A stretch of 64,000 nt of DNA from NCBI RefSeq assembly GCF_052072235.1, contig NZ_CM125436.1, positions 2,536,001 through 2,600,000 on the forward strand, written 5' to 3'. Both the position numbers and the translations under genes were made by a program. Positions 8,694-17,747 of this stretch are shown here, piece by piece (position 1 is the stretch's first letter; every line of letters starts with the position of its first letter). This stretch comes from Brevibacillus_D fluminis_A. GTDB taxonomy: Bacteria > Bacillota > Bacilli > Brevibacillales > Brevibacillaceae. The notes under the pieces were generated by a model that had not been told where the DNA came from, did no database searches, and worked only from the letters and a program-made list of their open reading frames with translations.

Positions 8694-9785
8694 ATGTGTG
8701 CGCTTTCCCTCGCAGATTACCGGAATGTCCAACGATTTATTGCGGAAATTACCGCTACCGCCGAATTCTCACGCGATCGTGTGTTACATTCGCTGTCCAC
8801 TATTTTTGGCTACCACAAATGTGTTTTTTGGAAAGTCGATGAGAGCGGACGACTGAACCAGCCTGCCGCATTGAACATCGATCATCGAGCGATTGAGCTT
8901 TATTTGCTGCATTTCCGTCAACGTGACATTTTGTCCCCCAATCGCATTCCACACCGTTGTTCCCACCATAAGGTGCTTCGGACAAAAGACGTCATCGCCA
9001 GAAAAGACTATGAGAAGACGGAATATTATAAATGTTTGATGCAGCCATTTGAAATGTACCATGAACTGGGCGTTTACCTTACGGATGGAAACAAAACGGT
9101 TGGCGTAATCGGTTTAACGCGATCAAAAGGCGAGAAGGATTTCAGCGCTCTCGATATTCTTCGCCTGGAAACCATTTCGAGATATATTTCCAGCGCGTTC
9201 GTTCAACATTCTCTTCATGCAGAAATCGTACATAAGCAAAAACTGTTGGCATCATTCGTAGATCGGTCCACACATGGAATCGTGTTTTTTGACACGAGCT
9301 TTCATATCCATTACGCCAATCCAGCCGCAACGCAGCTTTCTGAGGAGTGGCTGGCAAGTACGACTGAAAAAGGAGGCGATTCCGTTGGCCGTTTCATTCA
9401 ATGTGTCGTACAAGGAATGGATTGGGAGTGTGGAATTGAGAAGACGATCGAACTTCCATGTAACCGTGCCCTCTCTTTGCAGATTGCACCATATATCGGA
9501 ATGGAAGCAAATGCTCTCCATCCAAACCTGTATATTGCTCAAATGAAACCACACTTTCTGAAACCGAAATGGACGGAAGAGATGGTAGAGGCAAAGTCAT
9601 TAACGCAAAAAGAAAGAGAAGTCTTGGCATGCGTCTCCAAAGGCCTTACCAATCCGGAAATTGCAAATGAATTGTTTATCAGCGTTAATACGGTTAAACG
9701 GCACTTGCAAAGCATTTACCGGAAAATAGGGGTAACGAATCGAACGCAATTATGTTATCAACTAAAAAGCTATACGACCACATGA
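8694..9785 (+). CDS. LuxR-type transcriptional regulator with a central PAS-like region
   Basis: A 363-residue regulator. The last 61 residues are a clear LuxR/FixJ helix-turn-helix (KEREVLACVSKGLTNPEIA, then SVNTVKRHLQSIYRKIGV). The N-terminal half resembles a GAF-like sensor (about 20-165), and a short PAS-like stretch follows (HGIVFFDTSFHIHYANPAA). There is no receiver domain, so it is not a classical response regulator. ATG 8694 is chosen because GGAGGTGG lies five bases upstream; GTG 8673 is in frame but would include that site. It is divergent from an amidase gene and closed by a terminator at 9785. The signal sensed is unknown. Confidence 0.82.
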   Translation: MCALSLADYRNVQRFIAEITATAEFSRDRVLHSLSTIFGYHKCVFWKVDESGRLNQPAALNIDHRAIELYLLHFRQRDILSPNRIPHRCSHHKVLRTKDVIARKDYEKTEYYKCLMQPFEMYHELGVYLTDGNKTVGVIGLTRSKGEKDFSALDILRLETISRYISSAFVQHSLHAEIVHKQKLLASFVDRSTHGIVFFDTSFHIHYANPAATQLSEEWLASTTEKGGDSVGRFIQCVVQGMDWECGIEKTIELPCNRALSLQIAPYIGMEANALHPNLYIAQMKPHFLKPKWTEEMVEAKSLTQKEREVLACVSKGLTNPEIANELFISVNTVKRHLQSIYRKIGVTNRTQLCYQLKSYTTT

Positions 9786-9815
9786 AAAAGAGCGGAATTC
9801 TCTCCGCTCTTTTTA
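9785..9815. terminator. bidirectional terminator between the LuxR-type gene and an aldo/keto reductase
   Basis: AAAAAGAGCGGA pairs with TCCGCTCTTTTT, so the stem has a T-run on either strand. It lies between genes that converge. Confidence 0.85.
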
Positions 9816-9879
9816 TCATGACTCTTTCAATGGGTTCCGGTGAAGCTTGGATAACTCGCCACGGGGTCTTTTTCGTTGT

Positions 9880-10806
9880 CTATGGCACAATATTCCCTGC
9901 CGCCTTATAAAGCCGATACCATTCCTCTCGGGTCAACGGCAGTTCGGAACCTTTGCAGGCATCTTTTATCCGCTGCGGATTTGTCGTGCCGAGCACCACG
10001 TGGATATTGGCCGGATGGCGCGTGATCCATGCGGTCGCGATGGCCGTGTCCGCGACGGCATACGTTTCGGCGATGCTTTGAATCGCTTGGTTCAGCTCCG
10101 GGAATTTTTCGAAATTCCCGAGAAAAGGTCCTTCAAAGCTTCCATGCTGAAACGGCGACCATGCTTGCATCGATATGTCATGCAGACGGCAGTAATCCAG
10201 CAGGCTGCTGTCGCGGTTGATCGACTGGTCGATCCCCATGTTCAATGCGATGCCAGAGTCGATGGCGGGCGTATGCGCGATGCTGAATTGGAATTGGTTC
10301 GCGACGATTTTGTGGGGGATGTATTTTTGCAAAAGCTCGATTTGCGCCGGATTGTGGTTGGATACGCCAAAATACCGCACTTTTCCGCTGCGATGGAGGA
10401 CATCGAACGCCTCTGCAACCTCTGTTGGCTCCACCAATGGATCGGGGCGATGGAGGAGAAGAATATCCAGATAGTCGGTGTTGAGTCGCTGCAAAATGCC
10501 GTCGACCGATCGAACAATATGTTCTTTTGAAAAGTCGTAGTAGTTTTCTTTCGACCGAATCCCGCATTTGCTTTGCAATATCATCTTTTCGCGAATGCCC
10601 GGATTCATTTGGACCGCTTCTGCAAACAGCTCCTCACACCGGCCTTGGCCGTAAATGTCGGCATGATCGAAGAAATTGATCCCTTCGTCCATGGCGGTGC
10701 GAATCAGCGTTTCTGCTTCACGCCGTGAAAGTTGGACGAGCCGCATGTTGCCCATAATCAGGTTGGAAACAGTAAGGTCGGTATGGTTCAATCGGAAGTA
10801 TTTCAA
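9880..10806 (-). CDS. aldo/keto reductase
   Basis: A 308-residue NADPH-dependent aldo/keto reductase of the YdhF/oxidoreductase group. Catalytic residues are visible as Asp and Tyr in DHADIYGQG (about 47-55) and Lys in LQSKCGI (about 80). The C-terminal NADPH-binding part contains VLGTTNPQRI. The start is TTG 10806, with GAGGAGG eight bases upstream on the minus strand. It is a single-gene unit divergent from the endonuclease IV gene. A second, unrelated-looking aldo/keto reductase lies at 14288. Substrate unknown; family certain. Confidence 0.87.
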   Translation of the reverse strand: MKYFRLNHTDLTVSNLIMGNMRLVQLSRREAETLIRTAMDEGINFFDHADIYGQGRCEELFAEAVQMNPGIREKMILQSKCGIRSKENYYDFSKEHIVRSVDGILQRLNTDYLDILLLHRPDPLVEPTEVAEAFDVLHRSGKVRYFGVSNHNPAQIELLQKYIPHKIVANQFQFSIAHTPAIDSGIALNMGIDQSINRDSSLLDYCRLHDISMQAWSPFQHGSFEGPFLGNFEKFPELNQAIQSIAETYAVADTAIATAWITRHPANIHVVLGTTNPQRIKDACKGSELPLTREEWYRLYKAAGNIVP

Positions 10807-10955
10807 TCGGAATTCCTCCTCTGCGCATCGTTATCAGTAGAATAACACCGGGCGCCTGCCCATGTTAATAGGGAGAAAACGTTCGCCCCGCATACTTGCA
10901 ACAGGGGAGGGAAAAATGAACCAAACAGCTGCACGATTGGGTAGGGGGATGAAAG

Positions 10956-11828
10956 ATGAAAATTGGCAGCCATGTGAGCACGAGAAACGGGTATTTGGGG
11001 GCAGCCCAGCAGACTGTCCGTCTGGGGGGGAAGTCGTTTCAGTATTTCCCCAAAAACCCGCGCAGCTTGACGGTGAAGCCGTTTGATCACCAGGATGCGA
11101 ACAACTGCGCTCGTTTTTGCCGAGAGCATGGTCTGGTCTCGATCGCCCACTCGGCTTACCCTACCAATTTATCGGAGGCTGACGAGGCGATGCGGCGCGT
11201 GATGATGGCATCCATCGCGAACGATCTGGAGATTGCGGAAGCGTGCGGATCGATCGGGGTTGTCGTTCATTTTGGCAAATACAAAGGGGCCGACCCGCTG
11301 GCAGGGTATACGCTGATGATCAATATGTTGAATCAACTGTTACGCGATTGGGAAGGCTCCGCCCTCGTGTTGCTTGAAAACAATGCCGGGCAAGGCGCAA
11401 AAATGGGGATCACGTTCGAAGAGCTTGTCCAAATCCGCAAGCTTTCCGCGTATCCGGAGAAGATCGGGTTTTGCCTCGATACGTGCCACGCATTTGTCAG
11501 CGGGCTATGGAACGGAAGCAATTGGCCGGCGCTCGTGGAAAAAGGGACGGAGTTGGACTACTTCCCCCACTTGAAGGCGGTGCATTTGAACGATTCCATG
11601 CATGAGACCAGCTCGTACCGCGATCGCCACGCGAACGTCGGCAAAGGGTACATCGGGGAAGCGAGCATGCGGGAGTTTTTGCAATCACCGGTGATCCGGG
11701 AGCTGCCGGTGATTTTGGAGACGCCCAGTTCGGCTTCGTATACGCATCAAGAGGAGATTGCCTACGTCCAGGCACTGGCAGAAGCGAAAAACGAGGGTAG
11801 TGCCAAAAAGGGAAGGCAGCGGCGGTAG
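10956..11828 (+). CDS. nfo: deoxyribonuclease IV (AP endonuclease)
   Basis: A 290-residue endonuclease IV, which cuts DNA 5' of abasic sites in base-excision repair using three zinc ions. All nine expected metal ligands can be matched: His in IAHSAY, His in VVHFGKY, Glu in LLENNAG, Asp and His in CLDTCHAF, His in VHLND, Asp and His in YRDRHAN, and Glu in ILETPS. ATG 10956 follows GGGGGATGAAAG. The C-terminal tail (KKGRQRR) is basic. The gene stands alone; it has no typical bacillal neighbour here. Confidence 0.93.
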   Translation: MKIGSHVSTRNGYLGAAQQTVRLGGKSFQYFPKNPRSLTVKPFDHQDANNCARFCREHGLVSIAHSAYPTNLSEADEAMRRVMMASIANDLEIAEACGSIGVVVHFGKYKGADPLAGYTLMINMLNQLLRDWEGSALVLLENNAGQGAKMGITFEELVQIRKLSAYPEKIGFCLDTCHAFVSGLWNGSNWPALVEKGTELDYFPHLKAVHLNDSMHETSSYRDRHANVGKGYIGEASMREFLQSPVIRELPVILETPSSASYTHQEEIAYVQALAEAKNEGSAKKGRQRR

Positions 11829-11899
11829 GGTGGTGCGATCATCAGCCAGATGTGACGGCTGCTCGTTTATTTTATTTGAATTTTCACCAAAATCACACA

Positions 11900-11928
11900 T
11901 TGACACCGCGTCATTCGACATCTACAAT
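11900..11928 (+). promoter_or_regulatory. consensus sigma-A promoter of the PadR-type gene
   Basis: TTGACA (11900-11905), a 17-base spacer, and TACAAT (11923-11928), about 43 bases before the ATG. The AT-rich run TATATATAG between promoter and start could hold a PadR site, but no perfect palindrome is present. Confidence 0.7.
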
Positions 11929-11971
11929 ACATAAAAAAGATATATATAGTTTCGATATAAGGGGGGAGCGA

Positions 11972-12586
11972 ATGCCGAGGGAGAACAAGAGCCGGTACGC
12001 GGTGCTGGGGATGTTGAGCGTCCATTCGATGTCCGGCTATGACATTAAGAAGCAAATCGAAAAAGGGATCGGCAACTTCTGGAGTGAAGGCTATGCGCAA
12101 ATTTATCCGATTTTAAAGCAGCTGGAGGAAGAAGGGCTGGCGATCTGTGAAGTGGAGCGGCAGGAAGGGAAGCCGGATCGCAAAGTGTACACCATCACCG
12201 AAACAGGCAGAGCGGTATTCATGCGATGGCTGACCGAACCGATCGGCCAGTATCCGATGCGCATCGAGGTGCTGCTCAAGCTGTTTTTTGCCCATCATGC
12301 CGATCCAGCCATCAGCATCCAGCATGTGAAACGGTTTCAACAGGAAATGGAAAAAACGTTTGCAGATTATAAAGCCCAGGAGCGGGAAGGGGAAGCGCTG
12401 ATGAAGGAGGGGGGCGAACGCGCGCGCTATCAACGGATGGCCATCCGGTTTGGGCTCTATTACAGCGAAGCGCTGTTGGCATGGTGTGAGGAGACGATTA
12501 CCGAGCTGAAACGGATGGAAGATAGACAGGGCGAAGCTGGTTGCAAACGCACGCTGTATTCTGAAATTTCAAAATCAACCGAGTGA
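11972..12586 (+). CDS. PadR family transcriptional regulator
   Basis: A 204-residue PadR regulator of the longer type: winged helix at residues 8-85 (AVLGMLSVHSMSGYDIKKQI, then QIYPILKQLEEEGL) followed by a Vir_act_alpha_C helical domain used for dimerisation (about 95-180). PadR proteins repress genes for efflux pumps or phenolic-acid and fatty-acid metabolism. ATG 11972 follows GGGGGGAG; the frame runs 40 codons further upstream but across the promoter, so the long form is rejected. The next gene, an acyl-CoA ligase 115 bases downstream, is a plausible target or operon partner. Confidence 0.88.
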   Translation: MPRENKSRYAVLGMLSVHSMSGYDIKKQIEKGIGNFWSEGYAQIYPILKQLEEEGLAICEVERQEGKPDRKVYTITETGRAVFMRWLTEPIGQYPMRIEVLLKLFFAHHADPAISIQHVKRFQQEMEKTFADYKAQEREGEALMKEGGERARYQRMAIRFGLYYSEALLAWCEETITELKRMEDRQGEAGCKRTLYSEISKSTE

Positions 12587-12701
12587 TACCGTCAAGATGC
12601 ACCCTTTCCGGAAGGCAGCACGATTGAAACAGCACTGATTACATAGTGTGCGCGGTTGTTTGCCGCACAAATCGTACCGTATGATGAGGAGGAATTGGCA
12701 C

Positions 12702-14201
12702 ATGGCTTGGATTTTGAATGAGAATCTCAAAAACGCCGCGAAACAATACCCGCAGCAGACAGCCTGTCTGTTTGACGGCCAGCGTACCTCGTATGAACAG
12801 CTTGATCTCTTTGCCGATCGGTTCGCCTCCGCACTCGCCAAACAAGGAATTGGAAAAGGCGACACAGTGGCGCTGCTGCTCGATAACTGCTTACAATTCG
12901 TCATCGCTTACTACGGCATCCTCCGCACAGGCGCAGCGGTGGTTCCGATGAACCCGATCTATACGGCGAGGGAGATCGCCTATATCCTCACGAACAGCCA
13001 GGCAAAAGCCGCAATTGCAGGCCCGGCCGCAAGCAAAATTTTGGCTGACTGGAAGCAGCAGAGCGGTACGCTGGAGCTGGTGATAGAGACGGAGGCCGCC
13101 CAAGGCGAATGGTCATTCGAGCAGTTCATGCAGGAAGGAAGCGAATCGTTTGAAAGCGCTTCCGCTACGGAGGACGATCTCGCGGTTATTTTGTATACAT
13201 CCGGCACGACGGGCGATCCAAAAGGCGCGATGCTGACGCACCGGAACTTGGCTTCGAATGCGGAGGCAGTTTGCCAGCTGTTCGATTTGACGCATACGGA
13301 TCGGGTTGTGGTGGTTCTGCCCGTTTTTCATGTATTCAGCATGACAACCTGCATGAACGCATCCATTGCATGCGGTGCCACGATGCTGATGCTGCCCAGG
13401 TTCAGCCCGGCGGCCGTCGTGGACATGATCCGCGATGAAAAGGCGACGGTCTTTTGCGGCGTTCCCACGATGTACAGCTTTATGCTGCAGCTCCCGCAGG
13501 CGACGGCCGATGATTTCCGTTCGCTGCGCCTGTGTGTGTCCGGAGGAGCGGCGATGCCGGTCGAGCTTCTGAAAAAATTTGAAGACAAGTACAAGACGCC
13601 GATTCTGGAAGGGTACGGGCTGTCCGAGTCGTCACCGGTGGCCGCATTCCATACGCTGACCGGGGTGCGCAAGCCAGGTTCGATCGGAGTGGCAATACCC
13701 GGCGTCAAAATCCGCGTCGTCGATCAGGATGGCCGCGACGTCCCGACGGGTGAGGTCGGCGAACTGATCATCTACGGCCCTGGCGTGATGAAAGGATACT
13801 TGGGAATGCCGGAAGCGACGGCAGCGGCGATCAAGGATGGCTGGCTGTACACAGGCGATATGGCGACGATGGATGAGGACGGGTTCCTGTTTATCGTCGA
13901 CCGGAAAAAAGACATCATTTTGGTCGGCGGCTATAACGTGTACCCGCGTGAGGTGGAGGAGGTTTTGTATCAGCATCCCGCTGTGGTGGAAGCGGCTGTG
14001 ATCGGCCTGCCGGATCAGGAGTATGGCGAGATTGTCAAGGCGTTCATCGTGAAGCAGGATGAACAGCTGACGGACCGCGAGATCATGGAATTTTGCCAAG
14101 ACAAGCTGGCCAAATACAAGCTGCCGAGACAAATCGAGTTTTTGCCCGAGCTGCCCAAAAATCGGACGGGGAAAATTTTGCGCCGAGCATTGCGGAGCTA
14201 G
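12702..14201 (+). CDS. long-chain fatty-acid--CoA ligase (AMP-binding)
   Basis: A 499-residue acyl-adenylate-forming ligase, most like LcfB-type acyl-CoA synthetases. The nucleotide loop YTSGTTGDPKG is at 165-175. The acid-binding/adenine motif GYGLSESSP, the hinge region (YTGDMATMDEDGF, then DRKKDIILVGGYNVYPREVE) and the C-terminal catalytic lysine in NRTGKILRR are all present. The reaction is fatty acid + ATP + CoA to acyl-CoA + AMP + PPi, at the membrane or in the cytosol. ATG 12702 has AGGAGG nine bases upstream. It follows a PadR regulator and precedes an aldo/keto reductase 86 bases on, probably in one transcript ending at 15268. Confidence 0.88.
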   Translation: MAWILNENLKNAAKQYPQQTACLFDGQRTSYEQLDLFADRFASALAKQGIGKGDTVALLLDNCLQFVIAYYGILRTGAAVVPMNPIYTAREIAYILTNSQAKAAIAGPAASKILADWKQQSGTLELVIETEAAQGEWSFEQFMQEGSESFESASATEDDLAVILYTSGTTGDPKGAMLTHRNLASNAEAVCQLFDLTHTDRVVVVLPVFHVFSMTTCMNASIACGATMLMLPRFSPAAVVDMIRDEKATVFCGVPTMYSFMLQLPQATADDFRSLRLCVSGGAAMPVELLKKFEDKYKTPILEGYGLSESSPVAAFHTLTGVRKPGSIGVAIPGVKIRVVDQDGRDVPTGEVGELIIYGPGVMKGYLGMPEATAAAIKDGWLYTGDMATMDEDGFLFIVDRKKDIILVGGYNVYPREVEEVLYQHPAVVEAAVIGLPDQEYGEIVKAFIVKQDEQLTDREIMEFCQDKLAKYKLPRQIEFLPELPKNRTGKILRRALRS

Positions 14202-14287
14202 AGCGGCAGGCTGTGAGCGGGCTGGCAGCCTTTGGCAAGAGCGGCTATAATGGAAGCGGACATACCGCCGCAAAGGAGAGGAAGCAG

Positions 14288-15262
14288 TTGAACTATCATC
14301 GCCTTGGGAACAGTGGCCTGCACGTGTCGGCTTTGGGCCTTGGCACGAATTCGTTTGGCAAACGCGCGGACGAAGCCACCTCGACGCGCATTATCCATCA
14401 TGCGCTGGACAATGGAATCAACTTCATCGACACTGCGAACATTTATGCAGGCACGGAATCGGAACGGATCATCGGACAAGCGCTGGAAGGACGACGGCAT
14501 GAAGTGGTGCTGGCGACAAAAGCCGGTTTGGTACGCGGGCAAGGGCCGAATGCGAGAGGCTCTTCCCGCTACCATGTGATGCAAGAGCTGGAAAACAGCC
14601 TGCGCCGCCTGAAAACCGATTATGTCGATCTTTTCCAGATCCATACGTTTGATCCGCATACCCCGCTTGATGAGACGCTGCGGGCGCTCGATGATCTGGT
14701 GCGCGCAGGGAAGGTGCGCTATATCGGGGCGTCCAACTATGTAGCCTGGGAGATCATGAAAGCGTTAGGGATCAGCGACAACAAAGGATACGTCCGCTAT
14801 GTTTCCACACAGATCAGCTATTCGCTTGCCGACCGTACGCCAGAGGCGGAGCTGGTGCCGATGTGCCTTGACCAGGGCGTGGGCATCATCCCGTATTTTC
14901 CGCTGGCCGGCGGCATTTTGAGCGGGAAATACAGTCTGACCAACGAAGCTCCGGCCGAGTCGAGAGCCAATACCGACCCAGGGTTCCAGCGGTTCCTCGG
15001 TGAGCGCAACGTGTCGCTCGGCGAAAAAGTCAGCAAAATCGCTGCGGAATGCGGCTATACCCCAAGCGTGCTTTCGCTCGCGTGGCTGATGGAGCGTCCG
15101 GCCGTGTCGACGGTCATCGTCGGGGCGACGCGCGTTGAGCAGCTGGAGGATAATTTGCGGAGCGCATCGATTACGCTCGATGCGGACGTCATCAACACAT
15201 TGGATGAGATCAGTGATCCATTCCGGTACGGGGAGCCATTCGCCTTTTACCGGTTGCCGTAA
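14288..15262 (+). CDS. aldo/keto reductase
   Basis: A 324-residue aldo/keto reductase of the potassium-channel-beta/YghZ-like group. Asp and Tyr of the catalytic tetrad lie in FIDTANIYAGTESE (about 50-57), Lys in LATKAGLV, and the cofactor region contains STVIVGATRVEQL. The start TTG 14288 has AAAGGAGAGG upstream; the longer in-frame start at 14093 would run antiparallel to sense, inside the upstream ligase gene, and is rejected. It is probably co-transcribed with the acyl-CoA ligase and ends at a strong terminator. Substrate unknown. Confidence 0.87.
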   Translation: MNYHRLGNSGLHVSALGLGTNSFGKRADEATSTRIIHHALDNGINFIDTANIYAGTESERIIGQALEGRRHEVVLATKAGLVRGQGPNARGSSRYHVMQELENSLRRLKTDYVDLFQIHTFDPHTPLDETLRALDDLVRAGKVRYIGASNYVAWEIMKALGISDNKGYVRYVSTQISYSLADRTPEAELVPMCLDQGVGIIPYFPLAGGILSGKYSLTNEAPAESRANTDPGFQRFLGERNVSLGEKVSKIAAECGYTPSVLSLAWLMERPAVSTVIVGATRVEQLEDNLRSASITLDADVINTLDEISDPFRYGEPFAFYRLP

Positions 15263-15267
15263 TCAGG

Positions 15268-15305
15268 GCGGCTGTGCAGAGAAACACTCGCACAGCCGCT
15301 TTTTG
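15268..15305 (+). terminator. strong hairpin terminator
   Basis: GCGGCTGTGC (15268-15277) pairs perfectly with GCACAGCCGC (15290-15299), followed by TTTTTG. Confidence 0.9.
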
Positions 15306-15428
15306 CTTTTTCCCTAATCTGCTGATTCCATTTTCCTTGTATGAAACTCTTTACACATAAGTTTAATTAGACTATAAAAAAGAGGGGACTTACAGCAACA
15401 GATTGTCATCGGTCAGGTGGGAGAAAAA

Positions 15429-15755
15429 GTGGGGTATATTGTACAGTTTATCATTGGCGGGACCATTTTGGTGTGCGCATCGCTTTTAAGCAAATCGAAA
15501 TACTTGTTTTTGTCGGGCGTCATCACATTGCTCCCGATCATGACTTTGATCAACGTTAGCTTGCAGAGCAAAAACATGAGCATGGCCGATTTTCGCATCA
15601 CGCAAAAAAATGCGATCATGGGAGCTTTTGGGGCTGTGATTTTCATTAGCAGCATCTATTTGCTGACAAAATGGATGAAGCCTTCCGAAGCTGTGATCAG
15701 TGCAGTTGTCATCTATATTCTTTATATGGCCGGATGCAAGTATTTTTTTGCGTAA
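15429..15755 (+). CDS. GlpM-like small membrane protein
   Basis: A 108-residue protein with about four hydrophobic segments, resembling the GlpM family of inner-membrane proteins (pattern LLSKSKYLFLSGVITLLPIM, a polar loop, then two more helices). The role of GlpM is poorly known; it was linked to alginate production in Pseudomonas. GTG 15429 is preferred because GGTGGGAG precedes it by six bases; GTG 15417 is also in frame. Single gene between a terminator and another membrane protein gene. The family match is from memory of the pattern, so moderately sure. Confidence 0.6.
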   Translation: MGYIVQFIIGGTILVCASLLSKSKYLFLSGVITLLPIMTLINVSLQSKNMSMADFRITQKNAIMGAFGAVIFISSIYLLTKWMKPSEAVISAVVIYILYMAGCKYFFA

Positions 15756-15850
15756 GGATTTGCTTTTTTGCAACGATCTCATTCCCGTAACGTACTAAGG
15801 TTAGAGATTTCATTTTATTGGCTAGAATGAGTGGGAAAGGAGTGTTGAAG

Positions 15851-16306
15851 ATGGAGCAGATTGTGCAACTCGCAAAAGATTACTGGCCGATCGCGCTGGT
15901 CGGCTTGCTGGTCATAGTCGCGTTTCAATGGATCGTTCGCAGCCTGTTTCGCCTGGTAGCGATTCTGGCCGTTGTGGGCGTCATCCTGGTCGTGTTTTTC
16001 CAATTCAGTTCGGATCAAGTGATCAACATGGGGCGTACGGCAGTGAAAAACACCGAGAAAGTCGTGCAGCAGACGATCACGCCACTGTTACATAACGAAT
16101 TAAAGGACGCCGACATTACGTTCCAGCCGGATGGCAGCTATGAAATGAAGACAGCGAGCATCCGGATTACCGGCAAAAAAGGTGAATCAAAGGCAACCGT
16201 GTACTACAAAGAGGAGAAGTGGGACGTAGACATCGGGCAGCTGGGGCACCTCTTTCAGGAGCAATTGAAAAAAGCGGAGGACGCTGCTGAACAAAAAGCA
16301 CAATGA
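15851..16306 (+). CDS. membrane-anchored protein of unknown function
   Basis: A 151-residue protein not recognised by family. Residues about 10-50 are strongly hydrophobic and form one or two membrane segments (WPIALVGLLVIVAFQW, then AILAVVGVILVVFFQF). The remaining 100 residues are polar and contain beta-like alternation (ITFQPDGSYEMKTASIRI), suggesting a soluble domain held at the membrane. ATG 15851 has AAAGGAG about eight bases upstream. It precedes the aminotransferase gene but a hairpin at 16341 separates the two. No function is proposed. Confidence 0.7.
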   Translation: MEQIVQLAKDYWPIALVGLLVIVAFQWIVRSLFRLVAILAVVGVILVVFFQFSSDQVINMGRTAVKNTEKVVQQTITPLLHNELKDADITFQPDGSYEMKTASIRITGKKGESKATVYYKEEKWDVDIGQLGHLFQEQLKKAEDAAEQKAQ

Positions 16307-16340
16307 CGCGGTGACATCGCGTGCGCAGCCGATCAAGAAA

Positions 16341-16379
16341 GACACCCCTGTTTTTCGCAGGGGTGTCTTGTATTATAAT
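16341..16379 (+). promoter_or_regulatory. hairpin immediately followed by a -10 element
   Basis: GACACCCCTG (16341-16350) pairs with CAGGGGTGTC (16358-16367). The stem is followed by TTGTATTATAAT, whose last six bases (16374-16379) are a perfect -10 sequence. It may be a weak terminator of the upstream gene that also overlaps the promoter of the aminotransferase gene. Confidence 0.4.
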
Positions 16380-16448
16380 GGACCCACACGAAAAGAGCGC
16401 AACGGCATCGCGGCCGCAGCGTCAACCATGTACGGGAAGGTGAAACCA

Positions 16449-17612
16449 TTGTACCATCTGTTGAACAGCCAGGTGAAAGACTTGCAAATCTCCGGCATCC
16501 GCAAAATCAGCAACCGCATCATGAACGACCCTGCAATTATAAACTTGACGCTGGGACAGCCGGATTTTCCCACGCCGGATAAAATCAAGCGGGCGGCCCA
16601 GCAGGCGATCGCGGAAAATAAATCGTCCTATACGCACAATGCGGGCATGCTAGCGCTGCGCGAAGCGATCAGCGCCTATATGGACAAGCTGTACGGGCTG
16701 TCCTATCGTGCGGAAGATGAAATCATCGTGACGAATGGCGCCAGCGAAGCGCTTGCGATCACGTTTCAAACGATTTTGGAGCCGGGGGTTGAAGTCATTT
16801 TGCCCGCCCCGATTTATCCGGGGTATGAGCCATTGATCCGGTTGTGCGGCGGCGTGCCTGTCCTGATTGATACGCGTGAAACCGGCTTTAAAGTGAACGC
16901 AGCGATGATTGCGGCAGCCATCACCGAAAACACCCGATGTGTCGTGCTGCCGTATCCGTCCAACCCGATCGGCTGCACGCTGGACGAAAAAGAGGTGCGC
17001 GAAATCGCCGACTTGCTTGTAGACAAGGAGATTTTTGTCGTGTCCGATGAGATTTACAGCCGCCTGACCTATGATGGCGACCATTTCTCCATCGCTGCGA
17101 TTCCCGGCATGAAAGAAAAAAGCATCGTGATCAACGGGCTGTCGAAATCGCATGCGATGACGGGCTGGCGCATCGGCTTCACACTTGCCCCCGCGCCCAT
17201 TACCGCCGAAATGCTCAAGCTGCATCTGTATCAGACGGTCTGTGCCAGCACGATCAGCCAGTACGCCGCATTAGAAGCAGTGACTTCCTGTCTGGATGAC
17301 GAGGAAGCGATGAAAGCGGAATACCGCAAACGCCGAGATTACGTATACGCGCGGCTCACGGCCATGGGGCTTGCCTGCACGAAGCCGGAAGGGGCTTTTT
17401 ACGCGTTTGCCTCCATTGCGCATCTGGGCATGCCAGCAAGTGATTTCGTCATGAACCTGATCGATGATGAAAAAGTCGCGGTCGTGCCCGGCGAGGCGTT
17501 TTCCCGGTTTGGGGAAGGCTATATCCGGCTATCGTATGCAGCATCGATGGAGCAGCTGGAAGAAGGCTTGAACCGGCTTGAGCGGTTTGTGCAAACATGC
17601 CAGCGAGCATAA
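16449..17612 (+). CDS. PLP-dependent aminotransferase, class I (PatA/AspC-like)
   Basis: A 387-residue fold-type I aminotransferase. Expected landmarks are LTLGQPDFPTP near 36-46, NPIGCTLD (pyridine-stacking Asn region), DEIYSRLTYDG, and the PLP lysine in NGLSKSHAMTGWRIGF (about 230-236). The closest named relatives are PatA-type aminotransferases, acting on diaminopimelate precursors or branched substrates; the exact substrate is not clear. I chose TTG 16449, which has GGGAAGGTG seven bases upstream and makes the N-terminus (LLNSQVKDLQISGIRKI) fit the family. The frame runs upstream to 16311 through a hairpin and is rejected. Confidence 0.86.
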   Translation: MYHLLNSQVKDLQISGIRKISNRIMNDPAIINLTLGQPDFPTPDKIKRAAQQAIAENKSSYTHNAGMLALREAISAYMDKLYGLSYRAEDEIIVTNGASEALAITFQTILEPGVEVILPAPIYPGYEPLIRLCGGVPVLIDTRETGFKVNAAMIAAAITENTRCVVLPYPSNPIGCTLDEKEVREIADLLVDKEIFVVSDEIYSRLTYDGDHFSIAAIPGMKEKSIVINGLSKSHAMTGWRIGFTLAPAPITAEMLKLHLYQTVCASTISQYAALEAVTSCLDDEEAMKAEYRKRRDYVYARLTAMGLACTKPEGAFYAFASIAHLGMPASDFVMNLIDDEKVAVVPGEAFSRFGEGYIRLSYAASMEQLEEGLNRLERFVQTCQRA

Positions 17613-17618
17613 CGAACC

Positions 17619-17653
17619 AGCACCACAGGGTTTGTGAAGGTGGTGCTTTTTTT
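17619..17653 (+). terminator. terminator after the aminotransferase
   Basis: AGCACCAC (17619-17626) pairs with GTGGTGCT (17640-17647), followed by seven T. Confidence 0.85.
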
Positions 17654-17747
17654 CGTGCGAAACCAGTTGGGCTCAGACGGCACAAGGGTTGACTCCTAGC
17701 CAGTACCCGATTATCATTTTCAGAAAAAAAAGGAAGTGTCGATCGAC

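Noticed and set aside
10916..11086. Short frame from ATG 10916 with a good ribosome site (GGGGAGGG) overlapping nfo
   Set aside because: It runs out of frame through the start of endonuclease IV and its sequence has no family; at most a leader peptide, not supported further.
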